Position numbers and translations under genes: made by a program
The notes under the pieces: model-generated
What the model saw: the letters and a program-made list of their open reading frames with translations, nothing else
Told to the model about the DNA's origin: nothing
The model's database searches: none
Part shown: one piece after another, positions 11,240-22,810 of the stretch
Position numbering within the stretch: position 1 is the stretch's first letter
Layout of the letters: each line of letters opens with the position of its first letter
NCBI GenBank assembly: GCA_963989385.1
Contig: OZ022500.1
Coordinates: 113,129,842 to 113,193,841 of the forward strand
Direction: 5' to 3'
Origin: Ctena decussata
Taxonomy: Eukaryota > Mollusca > Bivalvia > Lucinida > Lucinidae
Length of the DNA stretch: 64,000 nt

Positions 11240-11442
11240 ATGTGAACACTTTCAGGGTAGATAATTGGGAGTTTCTTTTAAAAGAAAGAACTTGCTCTCT
11301 TGAGAAGCGAATTCTTTCCTATAAGAGATGTCTCCGTGTTGAAAAGGATATATTGTCCAGGGTACCAAATAGGAAGTCAACAAAGTTGTTCACCTTTGTA
11401 AAAATGGCAGAAATGCACGGAGGTGTACCCATTCGCCTTAGA
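11240..11442. repeat. Family K MITE copy
   Basis: Contains 'gaacttgctctcttgagaagcgaattctttccta' and ends 'catggaggtgtacccattcgcctta' in type (here CACGGAGGTGTACCCATTCGC). Directly followed by the 11459 palindrome. Confidence 0.6.
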
Positions 11443-11458
11443 TATTGGGGCACCTCAC

Positions 11459-11685
11459 CAGGGGCCGTATTCACAAAGCCACTTAAGTCGTTGCTATGCA
11501 GTTGCTAAGGGAAAATATCTATAAAGGAGATTCCCTACAACTATGAAATTTAGTCTGGAGGAACAGTCTTTGTAAGACTGTTCCTCCAGAGCAAATTTCA
11601 TAGTTGTAGGGAATCTCCTTCAAAGAAATTTAGCCTTAGCAACAGCATAGCAACCACTTAAGTTGTTTTATGAATACGGCCCCTG
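11459..11685. repeat. GGGGCCGTATTCA palindromic MITE, copy 1
   Basis: Starts CAGGGGCCGTATTCACAAAG, ends with the complement TGAATACGGCCCCTG; the centre is a long foldback (GGAGATTCCCTACAACTATG with its inverse). Copies at 36111-36335 and 47012-47182. CAGGGG ends are hAT-like, but no 8-bp duplication was seen at any of the three copies. Confidence 0.82.
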
Positions 11686-11821
11686 TTGCTGTAATTATCC
11701 CAAAATTTTAAAAAGTCATTTTTTTCAGTCTGATGATATTATAAGACTGCCCACTGTACATGTTCAGTATGGTGTTTCTGATGTATTTATCTTGCTAACT
11801 ATACTGAGATCTATTTTTCAG

Positions 11822-11960
11822 GGTTTGATGGACTACGGTGTGAAATTGACATGATAAATGGGTGTGACAGCGCAGACTGTCATGATTCTGCCATATGTCA
11901 AGACACCACTGATGGTTTCATCTGCCTCTGTCCTGTAGCCAGTGTCACTCAAGATGATAA
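11822..11960 (+). CDS. Exon 6: EGF end plus EGF-like unit, phase 1 to 2
   Basis: 139 nt between ctatttttcag and gtaagtaa. It reads GFDGLRCEIDMINGCDSADC, then HDSAICQDTTDGFICLCP and a DDK end. It enters in phase 1 and leaves in phase 2, the first non-phase-1 boundary of the gene. The split AA|A codon joins exon 7 to give DDKCTPVTD, supporting the junction. Exon 24 has the same length, the same phases and a matching ...EDK end. Confidence 0.88.
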
Positions 11961-12571
11961 GTAAGTAATAACATTGGATTCTTTCGTAAGATTTACATGA
12001 AAGAAGAGGAAGCCTTCCGAAGGGAGCCTAAGATACATTGGACAACATTGGACCCCACTTTATCTATGGCTATGGAAACGTTTCAATTTTTTGTGAGTGG
12101 GTGGGGTGGGGCAGGGTTTTTGTCTCTCCTGCAAGTAGCAGAAAGGAAACACATGTAATGCTTTGCTGGAACTGTCAAACTATCATTGATAAAGACACAA
12201 TTTTGTTTTATGTAAGATTTCCACAGAATTCTTTCAGTCACCTGAATCTGTTTATATCATTCTAGCATTAGGTGGAGGACAATTTCCAGATTTGCTAATA
12301 ATACACAAGAGACATTACAACTTTAGAGCCACAAACAAATCACTGTGTTTTATGCGTAACTGTGTAATAAGGAACTGTGTTTATAAGAGGTTCAGATATA
12401 TAAACTGTGAATTGATTGGGATTTGCTAGAGTTTGGACGGACACTTGGCACCAAGTGTGTGCAACTATGGATAGGTACTGTTGAGCCACTTGGAGAATGT
12501 CATTAGGAGAATTTTAACTGATCTGAACTGGATTTGCTAGACCTTGCAGTAATGATATGTTACTCTTGTAG

Positions 12572-12705
12572 ATGTACTCCAGTGACAGACCTGTGTAACT
12601 CTAGTCCCTGTGCCAATGGTGGCTCATGTTTCTCCTATGGCTCCACACACTGGGAATGTTCCTGCCCTCTTGGCTTTTATGGACTTTACTGTGAAAACCA
12701 ATATG
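12572..12705 (+). CDS. Exon 7: EGF domain, phase 2 to 1
   Basis: 134 nt between tactcttgtag and gtaagttc. It reads [19 protein letters not shown], then [19 protein letters not shown]: a complete EGF with the usual [12 protein letters not shown] ending. The phase-2 entry is shared only with exon 25, its paralogue (CVTPSDDPCQSDPC...CSCPYGYHGERCE). A 214-bp pogo-like MITE lies 59 bp downstream of the donor. Confidence 0.9.
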
Positions 12706-12764
12706 GTAAGTTCAATGAGAGGTTGAGGTTTTCAGCATCTTTGGCTTTTCAGTTATCACACATA

Positions 12765-12978
12765 CAGTCAACTCTCGATATCTTGAACACTGATATCTCA
12801 AAGTATCCTCTTATTTCAAGAATATAGTTTGGACACATTTCCAATTTTTATTCACATTTTGACTCCTATGATCTCAAACTACAGATATTTCAAAGTAAAT
12901 TTTCTGGGACCAGAAAATTTACTTTGGATATCAGTAGTTTGAGATGAACTTTGACTTTGAGATATCAAGAGTTGACTG
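12765..12978. mobile_element. pogo/Tigger-like MITE, 214 bp
   Basis: Terminal inverted repeats CAGTCAACTCTCGATATCTTG and complement (CAAGAGTTGACTG), flanked by TA on both sides (12763-12764, 12979-12980). The CAGTCxACTCTCG end is characteristic of pogo/Tigger members of the Tc1/mariner superfamily. No ORF, so non-autonomous. Confidence 0.85.
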
Positions 12979-13053
12979 TACATACAGTAAAAATTAAAAA
13001 CGTTGAGACACCTACAATAACAATTACCATAGCTTCTACAAATGAAAGCAGTC

Positions 13054-13300
13054 TGGCCCTGAGGTTATAAAACTTTTTTCTTGCTCAACTTAGCTGAGCG
13101 TGAAATTTTCTCTGCTGATTATTATGAAAATGCCAACTAATGTTGGCATTTTCATATTCATAAGCAGAGAAAATCTCATACTCAGCTAAATTGAGCAAGA
13201 AAGCAACTGTACTTACCAGTAATTTGCTATTTATTAGCAGGTAAAATTTCATGCTCAGCTGAGTTGAGCATGAAAAAAAGTTTTATAACCTCGGGGCCAG
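13054..13300. repeat. GAGGTTATAAAACTT palindromic MITE, copy 2
   Basis: Left CTGGCCCTGAGGTTATAAAA, right complement with CCTCGGGGCCAG. Interior foldbacks include ATGAAAATGCCAACTAATGT with its inverse and GCTCAACTTAGCTGAGC. Lies between exons 7 and 8. Confidence 0.82.
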
Positions 13301-13485
13301 GTGTGGGTCTTCACTCTTTGCTTAGAGATGTCCATTTGATTCATTAGAATATTTATGGTTGGGTACATCTAGAGATGGAAAAAAAGCATGATTTCACATC
13401 GGAATAAATATGGTACATGTAATTTCAGATTGCAAATCTGAAGTCCTGCCACATGACATGATTGATTTTCCTTGCTACATTTTAG

Positions 13486-13707
13486 ATGAATGTTTGAGCA
13501 ACACAAAGGCCTGCTTGCACAAGGGAGAGTGTATTGATGATCAGGAGGGCTTTGGCTATACATGTCAGTGCCCAGAGGGCTTTACTGGGGCCCACTGTCA
13601 GACTCCCCCAGACCTCTGTGCCATGAATCCATGCTCTAATGGACTTTGTGTCAATGACTTTGAAAAACTGACTACTGAATGTATTTGTGAGGGTGACTTT
13701 GAAAAGA
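13486..13707 (+). CDS. Exon 8: two EGF-like units, first of calcium-binding type
   Basis: Phase 1-1, 222 nt, between gctacattttag and gtaagtat. It begins DECLSNTKACLHKGEC, with D-E-C and CIDDQEGFGYTCQC typical of calcium-binding EGF, and closes GFTGAHC. A second unit follows: DLCAMNPCSNGLC...TECICEG. The second has only five cysteines within the exon; the next cysteine is the first Sushi cysteine in exon 9, so it may be a degenerate EGF. No counterpart in the second block. Followed by a 5.9-kb intron filled with transposons. Confidence 0.88.
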
Positions 13708-13969
13708 GTAAGTATGTAGTCAAGATGTAGTTATTTTCCCTCAGTTAAAAAAACTTTATCACAAAATACAATCATGTTCTTTTCATTGAGATATGATGAA
13801 TAAATTGCATTGAAATATATTAAAAGGTTGTATGATTTTGAGCACAGTAGTTGAATTGCAGATGGACTTGGACTTATTAGGTTGTAACTAATATAATTCC
13901 TGTAAAGTTACTAACTTCTGAATTATATCATTTGAGAAAAGTTATTGGATTGAATAATTTCAGTTTGGA

Positions 13970-16900
13970 GTATACACCTTTCCTATAAATCGATGAAGTC
14001 GCGCACGAGTTATCTACCCAAGTAGACTCTGACGTCATCTATAGGAGCATCTCATATAATTCAGTACAACTGCAAGCACACATAACATGCATAAAGCAGA
14101 TGTTTTGTAAATGTGAACTGCAAAAAATACATTGAAAGACCAAATTAAAGTATAATTGCCCTGTTGTCGTGTGACTTTTTTTAATTACATGATTTTTTTT
14201 CATTTTAATATCATATTGAGAATCCCAACAAATCGCTCATGATTTTCAAGACCCCTTTCATCGACGCCGTGTTTTAACACCCCGGCAATACATTCATGTT
14301 TATTCAATATATAAGAGCTACATTTCGTATAAATAAATTTCATAAATATGAAAAGTTCTTTCCATTTTTCCGACAGGTAAAACGTCAGCATTCAGGTAGT
14401 AACTACGCATTATTACCATACAGATTATAGCGATGATATTTATGGTTTCTTGTGCGATACACCAATCTAAAAGCATCAGCATCCAGACAGTTTTCCGTAA
14501 GGTTGAAACCGAGGTTGAATTTATATTATTTTTAGCTCACCTGAGCATGAAGTGCTCAAGGTGAGGTATTGTGATCGGTCTTTGTCCGTCGTCCGGTCGT
14601 GCGTCCGTCGTCAACTTTTGCTTTAAACGACTTCTTCTCCAAAACTGCTAGCCCGATTTCAAAATAATTTCACAGAAATGTTCCTTGGGGGACTCTCTAC
14701 CAAAATTGCTCAAATGGTTCCGCTCCGCTGAACAATATGGCCGCCAGAGCTAAAAATAGAAAAACCTTCAAATGACTTCTCCTCCAAAACTGCTTGGCCG
14801 ATTTTAAATAATTTCACAAAAATGTTCCTTAGGAGACCCTCTACCAAAATTGCTCAAACGGTTCCGCTCCGCTAAACAATATGGCCGCCAGAGCTAAAAA
14901 TAGAAAAACCTTTAAACAACTTCTCCTCCAAAACTGCTTGGCAGATTTTGAAATAATTTCACAGAAATGTTCTTTAGGTGACCCTCTACCAAAATTGCTC
15001 AAACGGTTCCGCTGAACAATATGGCCGCCAGAGCTAAAAATAGAAAAACCTTTAAACGACTTCTTCTCCAAAACTGCTGAGCCGATTTTAAAATAATTTC
15101 ACAGAAATGTTCTTTAGGAGACCCTCTACCAAAATTGCTCAACCCGTTCCGCTCCGCTGAACAATATGGCCGCCAGAGCTAAAAATAGAAAAACCTTTAA
15201 ACGACTTCTCCTCCAAAACTGCTGGGCCGATTTTAAAATAATTTCACAGAAATGTTCCTTAGGAGACCCTCTACCAAAATTGCTCAAACGGTTCCACTCA
15301 GCTGAACAATATGGCCACCAGAGTTAAAAATAGAAAAAAGCTTTAAACATCATCGTTTCTAAAGCCAATGGCTCCATTTCAAAAAAAATTCACAGAATGT
15401 TTTACTCATGGCTCTGAACAAAAATTGCTCAACCGGTTCCGCTCCGCTGAACAAAATGGCCGCCAGAGCTAAAAATAGAAATAAATCTTAGAATGACACA
15501 GAGGGCGCAGTTATGATCCAATCATCATGAAACTTTGTCAGAATGTTTATCTTAATAAAATCTAGACCATCTTTGAAACTGGGTCATGTGGGGTCAAACA
15601 CTAGGTCACTGGGTCAAATCTTAGAAAAACCTTGTGCCCACTCTAGAGGGCACAGTTATGATCCAATCTTCATGAAACTGTGTCAGAATGTTTATTTATA
15701 TAAAATCTAGCCAAATTTGATTCTGAGTCTTGTGGGGTCAAAAACTAGGTCACTAGGTCAAATATTAGAAAAACCTCATGTACACTCTAGAGGGCACAGT
15801 TATGATCCTATCTACGTGAAACATTGTCAGAATGTTTACTTTCATGAAATTCATACCAGATTTGAAACTGGGCCATGTCAGGTCAAAAACTAGGTCACTA
15901 GGTCATTTCTTAGAAAAACAGTGTGAACGCTTTTGAGGACACAGTTTTGTTCTAATCTTCATGAGACTTTGTCAGAATGTTTGTCTCCAACGAATCTGGA
16001 CCAAGGGTGCAACTTGGTCATGTTGGGTCTAAAAGTAGGTCACTAGGTTAAACCTTAGAAAAACATTGTGTACACTCTAGAAGGCACAGTTTTGATAACT
16101 TTGCCAGAATGTTCATATCCAAGAAATCTAGACCAGGTTTGGAACTGGGTCATGCAGGGTCAAAATCTAGGTCATTAGGTTAAATCTTATAAAAACCTTA
16201 GGTACACAATAAAGGGTTCATTTTCCATTTAATCTTTGTGAAACTCTGTCAGTCATATGGATGTCTCTGAGGTTAAGTTCACAGGATACTCAGGTGAGCG
16301 ATCCAGGGCCATCATGGCCCTCTTGTTTCCATCTCTTAGTTATCTTCAGTATTATTTATTTGATCGTTTCCATTTCTCCGGAACACGTGTCTAGGTAATA
16401 CACAATCATAGGTGTTTGTTTATTGCGGCAATGCGCGCGATTTGTTGATTACACAAACGAATTCCATGTCAGCACACTTTGTTGTCATTTTTAGCGTGTG
16501 TCTGCTTTATAATCAGCTAATCGTTCGTTTTGTAGCTTTTGTAGTAATGGTCAGAAAATCTTCTGCGATTTTCTTTCATTTCCTTATGTTTTAGAAGCTG
16601 TACTAGTGATACATGCTCTTGATTACGGTAATTTTGGCCCGAGATTTTAGTCGGAAATCTTTTAATTTTATGTCAAATTCCCATATGTTAAAAGTTATAA
16701 AGCTTATTTTCCGACAGAGAAAGAGCTAAATACAGTTGGAACAAAATAGTTGTCATAATGTTAACCGTTGAATGTTGATTTTGAATATACGGAAACTCGG
16801 CATTTATCTGGTTACACAATAAATCAAAGGGCCAATAGCCCTAAAATGACAGATTCTATCAGAATAAAGTCATGCTACATCGGCTAAAAATAATTTCAAA

Positions 16901-17745
16901 CTTCAGTCCTGGTGTTAATGGTCCAGCTCCATTAATGTAAATAAGCCATTTAGCGCAAATCACTTCATGCACCTGCAAAAATTCTACCTCTTGTACACAA
17001 GTAATATTTGAATTCTGACAACAGTCACTACTTTTAACTGACTTTAAAGCGCTCAATGTTTGCGGTATTTCGCATTACCTTTGGATCACCAGGATGGCCA
17101 CTCCAATGTTTACAATATGGCAATTCTATAAATAGCCACCGATAAACACACAATTACCGTATGATGTCCGGTATAACACTTGCAAGATAAGTGGATAAAC
17201 CTACAGAATTTCTTTTACATTACATTCTCTGCAATAATTGGCGTGCTCAGAATACTGTTTTATGCAAGTTTACAACTGTAAAACAGTTTTTTTTCAGCGG
17301 CAGCTGATTTATTTTACTTAATAAAGTATGAGGGGCGCTTGAAGAGGGGGCGAATACGGTAATTTGGCGGATTGATTTTTAATATTCAGTTTGTATTCGT
17401 TATATTTTTTTACCGCTGATGTCATTAGTTGGATACTTCTTATTTTACAAAACTACTTAAATAATTATACCTGCACAAGAATACGTTATATAAGTTCTCA
17501 TTTAACTTCGTACAAAACGTATTTTCAATTCCAGACGTTTTTTTAGCGAAATGACTTTACGATCACTTCATTTCTGAGCGGAAGAATACAGCTGTGAAAG
17601 CCACTTTCCAAAATACGCTTGTGACAGCATTGAATGACTGATAGAATCAGTCATTAAAAACCAATAGCCTATCCTATAGATGACGTCATAGGCGTTGCAA
17701 GGGACAAAACTCGAACAGACTCTGAATTATAGGAAAGGTGTATAC
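13970..17745. mobile_element. 3.8-kb TIR element in intron 8, split by family H
   Basis: Ends are GTATACACCTTTCCTATAA and its exact complement. A second inverted word lies inside (GACGTCATCTATAGGA at 14031; TCCTATAGATGACGTC at 17674). About 1.8 kb of it is the nested H2 element (14529-16327), leaving about 2 kb of own sequence. No recognisable transposase. Target duplication not clear. Superfamily not assigned. Confidence 0.7.
14529..16327 (+). mobile_element. Family H element H2 (nested)
   Basis: Starts TTTTTAGCTCACCTGAGCA with a GAGCATGAAGTGCTC hairpin and 'tccgtcgtccggtcgtgcgtccgtcg'. Ends CAGGTGAGCGATCCA, hairpin GGGCCATCATGGCCC, TCTTGTTT. The interior has about six copies of a 145-bp unit (14640-15480, with AACAATATGGCCGCCAGAG) and then about five units with AAACTAGGTCACTAGGTCA. 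No ORF of note; a minus-strand frame at 14841-15071 is a product of the tandem units. Confidence 0.8.
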
Positions 17746-17924
17746 AATTTTTATTTTACCAGTTTACTAGCAACACCAATGGCAAGGACAAACAGTATAT
17801 TATTTCCCTGTATACAGAAATTCCATTTCACTATCACTATTACAGTCTGCAATGGCAGACTGGTACCATAGCATCTAGTAGGTAGGTTCAGGGTTGCTGT
17901 TTTGGCATGCCCTTCAAAGATAAG

Positions 17925-18095
17925 AGGAGCCCCTTAGCCTGGTGGGTTAAGTGCTGCATCTCTGTCTTAATCTTCTGGGTTCAAATTCCTCGGGAGAAGA
18001 AAATCTTTCCAGCCATAAACACATCCTTCATTATTTCTGTTCCATTGGCTGGATATAATTGAAATACTTTTGTAAGAGCTATAAAACAACAAACC
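17925..18095 (+). repeat. tRNA-derived SINE-like unit
   Basis: Starts GGAGCCCCTTAGCCTGGTGG. It has an A-box-like TTAGCCTGGTGG and a B-box-like GGTTCAAATTCC (17978-17989) about 35 bp apart. It is not a functional tRNA: no cloverleaf acceptor closes. Probably a SINE head with short body. Confidence 0.6.
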
Positions 18096-18142
18096 CTTCA
18101 TATTTAACGATGTCCATGCCTGAAAGTCTTAGTTGCAATATA

Positions 18143-19523
18143 CAGGGTGTTAAGAAAGTTCAAAGACATCACAATATTGCTTATAACTTCAGAAGTTACA
18201 TTCATTAAATCTTAAAACTTTACAGGTTTCAAGAACTGTTCAATATTAAAGGATCCACAATGTAACAACTTTTACAACCGTACTTTACCATTACAAAATT
18301 AGCAGTTCATACCCAAGGTGTCAAAGTGGCTTGCTATTTATTATGGATTTTACGCATTAAGATGAGGCATATTAAATTGTTATTTATTCTCATCCCTCAG
18401 CGAATCATCATTTCAAAACTATCTGAAATGATAGAAACTAGGCCAAACAGTATTTTATTAGTTACAATTTGTAAGGAATGGTAGACAACATGCACGTTTT
18501 GACAGATGGTTTATTGACATGAAAAAGCAGATGAGGCATTATTTTTTGCAAAGGGGGGTGGGGATAATGAATTAACATCTGAAACGAAACTTGAAATCAA
18601 AAGTTGACATAAAATCATTTATATCATGGTGTGGGTCGTACAGATATGGGAGACAAGAATAAAATTTAGAAATATTTGTGGGGTATCTGAAAATTATTAT
18701 ATATTTGAAATTGTACAACCAAAAAGTTAAATTATGCAGATGTGTTGGTAAATAGCATTTCTATGACAATAATGCATCTAAATAACAAAAAAATTTGTTA
18801 ATTTCAGGGTGTTTTTTTTTTACCCCAGTACAAAATATTTCAAGAGTTTCCTTAACAATGTCATATTCTTACCTTATTTGTTTCAAAACAACCAAGTGTT
18901 AGTGCAAAATTCAATGGAAAATGAATTTGAAGTTAAATCTAAAGAGTAATTTATTAAGACTGATTTTGCATAACAATATGAAGAGAAAAATCAGATCAAA
19001 TGTTTACGCTCGATGTAAAAACAAATCTTATAACGACTGACTAAACGAAATCTTCAAAATGCCTCTCTGTTTACAAATACCTATAGAGATTCTATCCCTA
19101 CCCCCTAAAATTTAAAGCTTCAATTGAGAATGGGGGTACCCTTTCGGTTTAGTCAGAAATTCCGTAGTAAACCATCGAAAAATAATATATACTAAATGAA
19201 AAAAATACGAAAATATTCCCTGCCATACTAGTACTTTAAAATCTTACATGTAAATATTGCTATTAGTTTTGAAAAACCAAGCTCTTAAGATGCCAAACTC
19301 TAAAGCAAATCAAAAGTTTGCCTTCATTATTGTCAGCCCTGTAGAGGGTGTGTCCATGGCAATTCAGATTTTCTTGTCATTTTGTAATCAAAAAAGAATT
19401 TATATGTTGCATATCTGTGGTAGTGTTTCCTATTTCTTTCTTACAAAGTTTTGCAAAAATCATAACATTATTTAGCTTTCAGTGTAAGCTTAAATAATGT
19501 CTTCGAACTTTCTTAACACCCTG
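18143..19523. mobile_element. mariner-type element, 1381 bp, TA flanks
   Basis: Inverted ends CAGGGTGTTAAGAAAGTTC and exact complement; the match extends to about 28 bp with two mismatches. TA on both sides. The length is that of a full mariner, but no frame longer than 72 codons remains, so any transposase is gone or was never present. Confidence 0.82.
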
Positions 19524-19633
19524 TATGTTCTTGCTTCTTGGAACACTTACAGGAAATTAGGAAAATTAAAGCAAGTTTATTAAGCAATTTTTTTAAAGAT
19601 TATTTAGTTCATTCAAACTCTTTCTTTTGACAG

Positions 19634-19819
19634 GGTCTGGCTATTGCATCCCACCAGACACACCAGAACATGGGGCAGTGTTAGCTTACAAAGACTACTT
19701 CCTGGTTGGTGAAACTGTCACTGTGAGATGTAACTTTGGTTATGAGCATAATGGTGGGACTGACTTTTCACTCACATGCCAGGGAGCAGGGACTTGGGAC
19801 TTGAATCCAACATGTCAAA
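19634..19819 (+). CDS. Exon 9: Sushi/CCP domain
   Basis: Phase 1-1, 186 nt, between cttttgacag and gtaattat. It reads YCIPPDTPEHGAVL, then VGETVTVRCNFGYEHNGG, LTCQGAGTWD and a PTCQ end. Four cysteines plus the G-x-W-D tryptophan before the fourth cysteine match the complement control protein fold. One-exon Sushi modules with phase-1 borders are the family norm. The acceptor lies about 110 bp after a mariner-type element. Confidence 0.9.
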
Positions 19820-20186
19820 GTAATTATCGTAGACTAGCTTCTATAGTATAATTTATTATTATTATTATGTATGACAAAGTAAGTATCTAAATTCAGATAA
19901 TAGAATCATTGCATATACAACAGGATTGCCAGTTTCAGAGAAAACATCTGGAAAACAATTTTTTTTCCAGATCAGGGAAAAGTCAGAGAATTATGTGGTT
20001 GGTGAGGGTAGGAATGACAAGAAATTAAATTAGAGAGAATTCCTGCTTTTAACCCCTTCAAACAGTATTTAAGTATTACATGGTTTGCAAAATGCAAAAA
20101 GTTTTGGTAAAATTTGAGCATAAAAGCAGAACCACAGAAAAGATGCACTATAATTGATTTTCTGACTCCTAGGAAAAATACAAAAC

Positions 20187-20423
20187 TGAGCCACGACATG
20201 AGAAAACCAACAAAGTGGTTGTGCGCCTTGCGCAGACTCAGATCAGCTAGAGCATCTGCCCAGTCAGATCAAAGTCTTTGCTGTCCGCATGGAGGTAGCT
20301 TAAACCCTTAACTACCCTATAAGCGCTTAGCAAAGACTCTGATCAGACTGGGCAGATGCCCAGGCTGATATGAGTCTGCACTGGGTGCACAGCCACTTTG
20401 TTGGTTTCTCGTGTCGTGGCTCA
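20187..20423. repeat. Family G MITE (TGAGCCACGACA), copy 1
   Basis: Ends TGAGCCACGACATGAGAAAA and complement TTTCTCGTGTCGTGGCTCA. Between them are inverted copies of CAGACTCAGATCAGC...GTCTGATCAGAGTCTTTGC. Further copies: 21811-22066, 22077-22314, 23551-23783, 30759-30997, 31292-31529, 46153-46375, 50830-51071. Unclassified. Confidence 0.85.
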
Positions 20424-20624
20424 GATATGATTCTGGGGAATATGCCATTGATATGGCAGTTGACAAACACAAGAGTGGAACAAGGGTCCAAAATGAAAAC
20501 AATTAATAAAAGCTGACAGTTCCCAATTTCAACAACAGATTTCTACTATTATACCCTCTACTGCAGAAATATGTTCTTTGAATTTGTAAAACATAGCTTA
20601 TGAAATGTCTGTACATTATATCAG

Positions 20625-20801
20625 GACTCTCATGTGACCACTCAGAAGGTACAACTGACTTTGGTGAAATGTACAGTAAAACTTGTCAGTTAAGTGTGAA
20701 CAGAGCAATGACGTATCAGTTTTTGTGTACCATGGATGAAAGTAGAGCCTTGGTGATGAAAGGACCAAATGGAGAAGTTTTGGACACATTTGAATGTCCA
20801 G
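20625..20801 (+). CDS. Exon 10: four-cysteine module, type not recognised
   Basis: Phase 1-1, 177 nt, between acattatatcag and gtaagtca. It reads GLSCDHSEGTTDFGEMY, then SKTCQLSVNRAMTYQFLC and LDTFECPG. It has four cysteines but lacks the Sushi tryptophan and glycine pattern. Phase, flanking signals and position between Sushi exons make it a credible exon. It could be a diverged Sushi or a separate small disulfide domain; I do not assign a function. Confidence 0.8.
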
Positions 20802-20969
20802 GTAAGTCATATAAAATACCCAGGTGTAAAAGTTGCCGTTATTACATATTTTTCCACCATGGTCTAAGCAAAACCTCTGGAAAAGGCAGGGAGTTCTGTG
20901 GTTGGTCAGGGAAATTTGGAAAGGACTTGAAAAGTCAGGGAATTTGAAAATTAGTAGCTGTGGCAGTAT

Positions 20970-21235
20970 CTTATTTTGTTTAAAGTGGAAGGATATACTT
21001 TCTAGAGAGACAATCCAGGCACATCTCCCTCCTAACTGGGGGATACTCTGCTGAAAGAAAAGAATATGCTTCCTTGGGAGAGCAAATACTTTCCTTTCCT
21101 TCAGTATTGTAAAAGTAAAAAAAAAAAAAAAAACATTTAGGGCCATAAAAGGATATGGAAACTGTAAATGTCAGAGAAAAATCAGGAAAAAGTAGGAGAA
21201 ATTTTGTTTTGGATGATTAGTGGCAACCCTAAGTG
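20970..21235. repeat. Family K fragment and A-rich run
   Basis: 21000-21110 has the CTTCCTTGGGAGAGCAAATAC core of family K. An 18-A run is at 21117-21134. Similar 'gtcagggaaa...gacttgaaaagtcaggg' words at 19930-20040, 20850-20950 and 21150-21230 form another short low-copy repeat. Confidence 0.5.
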
Positions 21236-21347
21236 CTTATTACTTATCATCCACTCAAACAGCAAGATCTTGCAGTTTTTTGAGAAATAATATGTAATAA
21301 ACATGCAGAAATTAATTGTTCATATAAGATGTATGCATTTAAGGTAT

Positions 21348-21600
21348 GTTGGTACCTGGGCCCTGTTGATCAAAACTAAAGACGTTGTAAGTTAAGAACA
21401 AATTTAAATTTTGAAAGTATTATTCGTAAAAACACTGCCATTATTTGTCGAAAAAATGTAATGGGCTTTTGCAGTGCAATAGCTCCTCCCAAATTATCAG
21501 AAAAATGATAGCACACTTGATTTTAAATGTAGTAGAAGACTTAATAAATCCTTGACTGATGACTTTGTTAAGCTAATGGTGCTTTGAACAAATGGGCTCT
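21348..21600. repeat. Family L repeat
   Basis: Contains 'cctgggccctgttgatcaaaac' and 'gggcttttgcagtgcaatagctcctcc', the same words as the copies at 4806 and 35525-36105. Confidence 0.55.
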
Positions 21601-21810
21601 GATTGTTTTGCCACCAGGTTTAGAGAAACATTAACATTATGATGTTTGCTTCACTGGTAGGTAAATTCATTCTCCTTGATAGATACTCCTGATGAAAAGA
21701 ACTAAGTCTTGCTCTCTTTAAGAGTGTTTGCATATGACAAAGAAAATAAGTACTTCCAGAGTGAGTTCTTTTGGAGATGAGTCCACTCACATTATATATG
21801 ACCAAACATT

Positions 21811-22314
21811 TGAGCCACGACATGACAAAACCAACAAAGTGGCATGTGAGCCCAGCACAGACTCAATTCAGCCTGGGCATCCACCAGCCTGGGCATCCAC
21901 CAAGTCTGATCAGAGTCTTCGCTGTGTGCTTACAGGGTAGCATAAGTTCTAAGCTAGCTGCATGGGGACAGCAAAGACTCTGATCAGACTGGGCAAATGT
22001 CCAGGCTGATCTGAGTCTTAACTGGGCACACATGCCACTTTGTTGGTTTTGTCGTGTTGCGGCTCATTTACATATATGAGCCGGGAAGCGAGAAAACCAA
22101 CAATGTGGTTGTGCGCCCAGCGCAGACTCAGATCAGCCTGGGCATCCGCTCAGTCTGATCAGAGTCTTCGCTGTCCGCATGAAGGTAGCTTAGACCCTTA
22201 GCTACCATTTAAGCACTTAGGGAATACTCTGCTTAGACTTGGCGGATGCCCAGGCTAATCTGAGTCTGCGTGGGACGCACGACCACATTGTTGGTTTTCT
22301 CGTGTCGTGGCTCA
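21811..22314. repeat. Two adjacent family G MITEs
   Basis: 21811-22066 and 22077-22314, separated by 10 bp (tttacatata). Each has TGAGCC..GGCTCA ends and paired CAGACTCAGATCAGCCTGGG arms. The first contains a short tandem duplication GCCTGGGCATCCACCA. Confidence 0.83.
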
Positions 22315-22810
22315 TATAGAAAATAAGCCTAATTATTTGGACACTGAACCAATGCCCATGAATTAGGCCATGCTTAAGGAATTTAGCTGGGGTTCATTAG
22401 TTATCATTTTATTCATTTGTTGGCAGTAAGTCTTGTCTGTCTCATAATTTGATAAATATTAAAGATATTTTTATGAGACGGCGTTCTTTCTTTAATACCT
22501 TCAGATGATGTTTAGAATACAAGAATGACAACTCCTGCTTTCTGAATCATTTCCCTTGGTTGTTATATAAGCCTTTTTGCTTTTTCATGTCTGCTTCACA
22601 ACTTGGAAAGTGTTGAAACTTTTTCATAGTTTAGTACTTACAATTATCAGGTTGCGTGCACATGAATGCAAGAAATACAAGTTGGATCTGAAGTGTTAAA
22701 GCATTCATACTTTTTGAGTGACAAACAGTGTAGGTGTTTGAAGAAGTCTGGTCTTGGTCTACAATGTTGTTTGTGGAAATTCTGTCTTAAAATATAGGAT
22801 CATTATGATA

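Noticed and set aside
20616..21146. Longest minus-strand frame (176 codons)
   Set aside because: It runs across exon 10 in antisense, an intron and a poly-A tract (read as a Phe run); no motif or initiation context.
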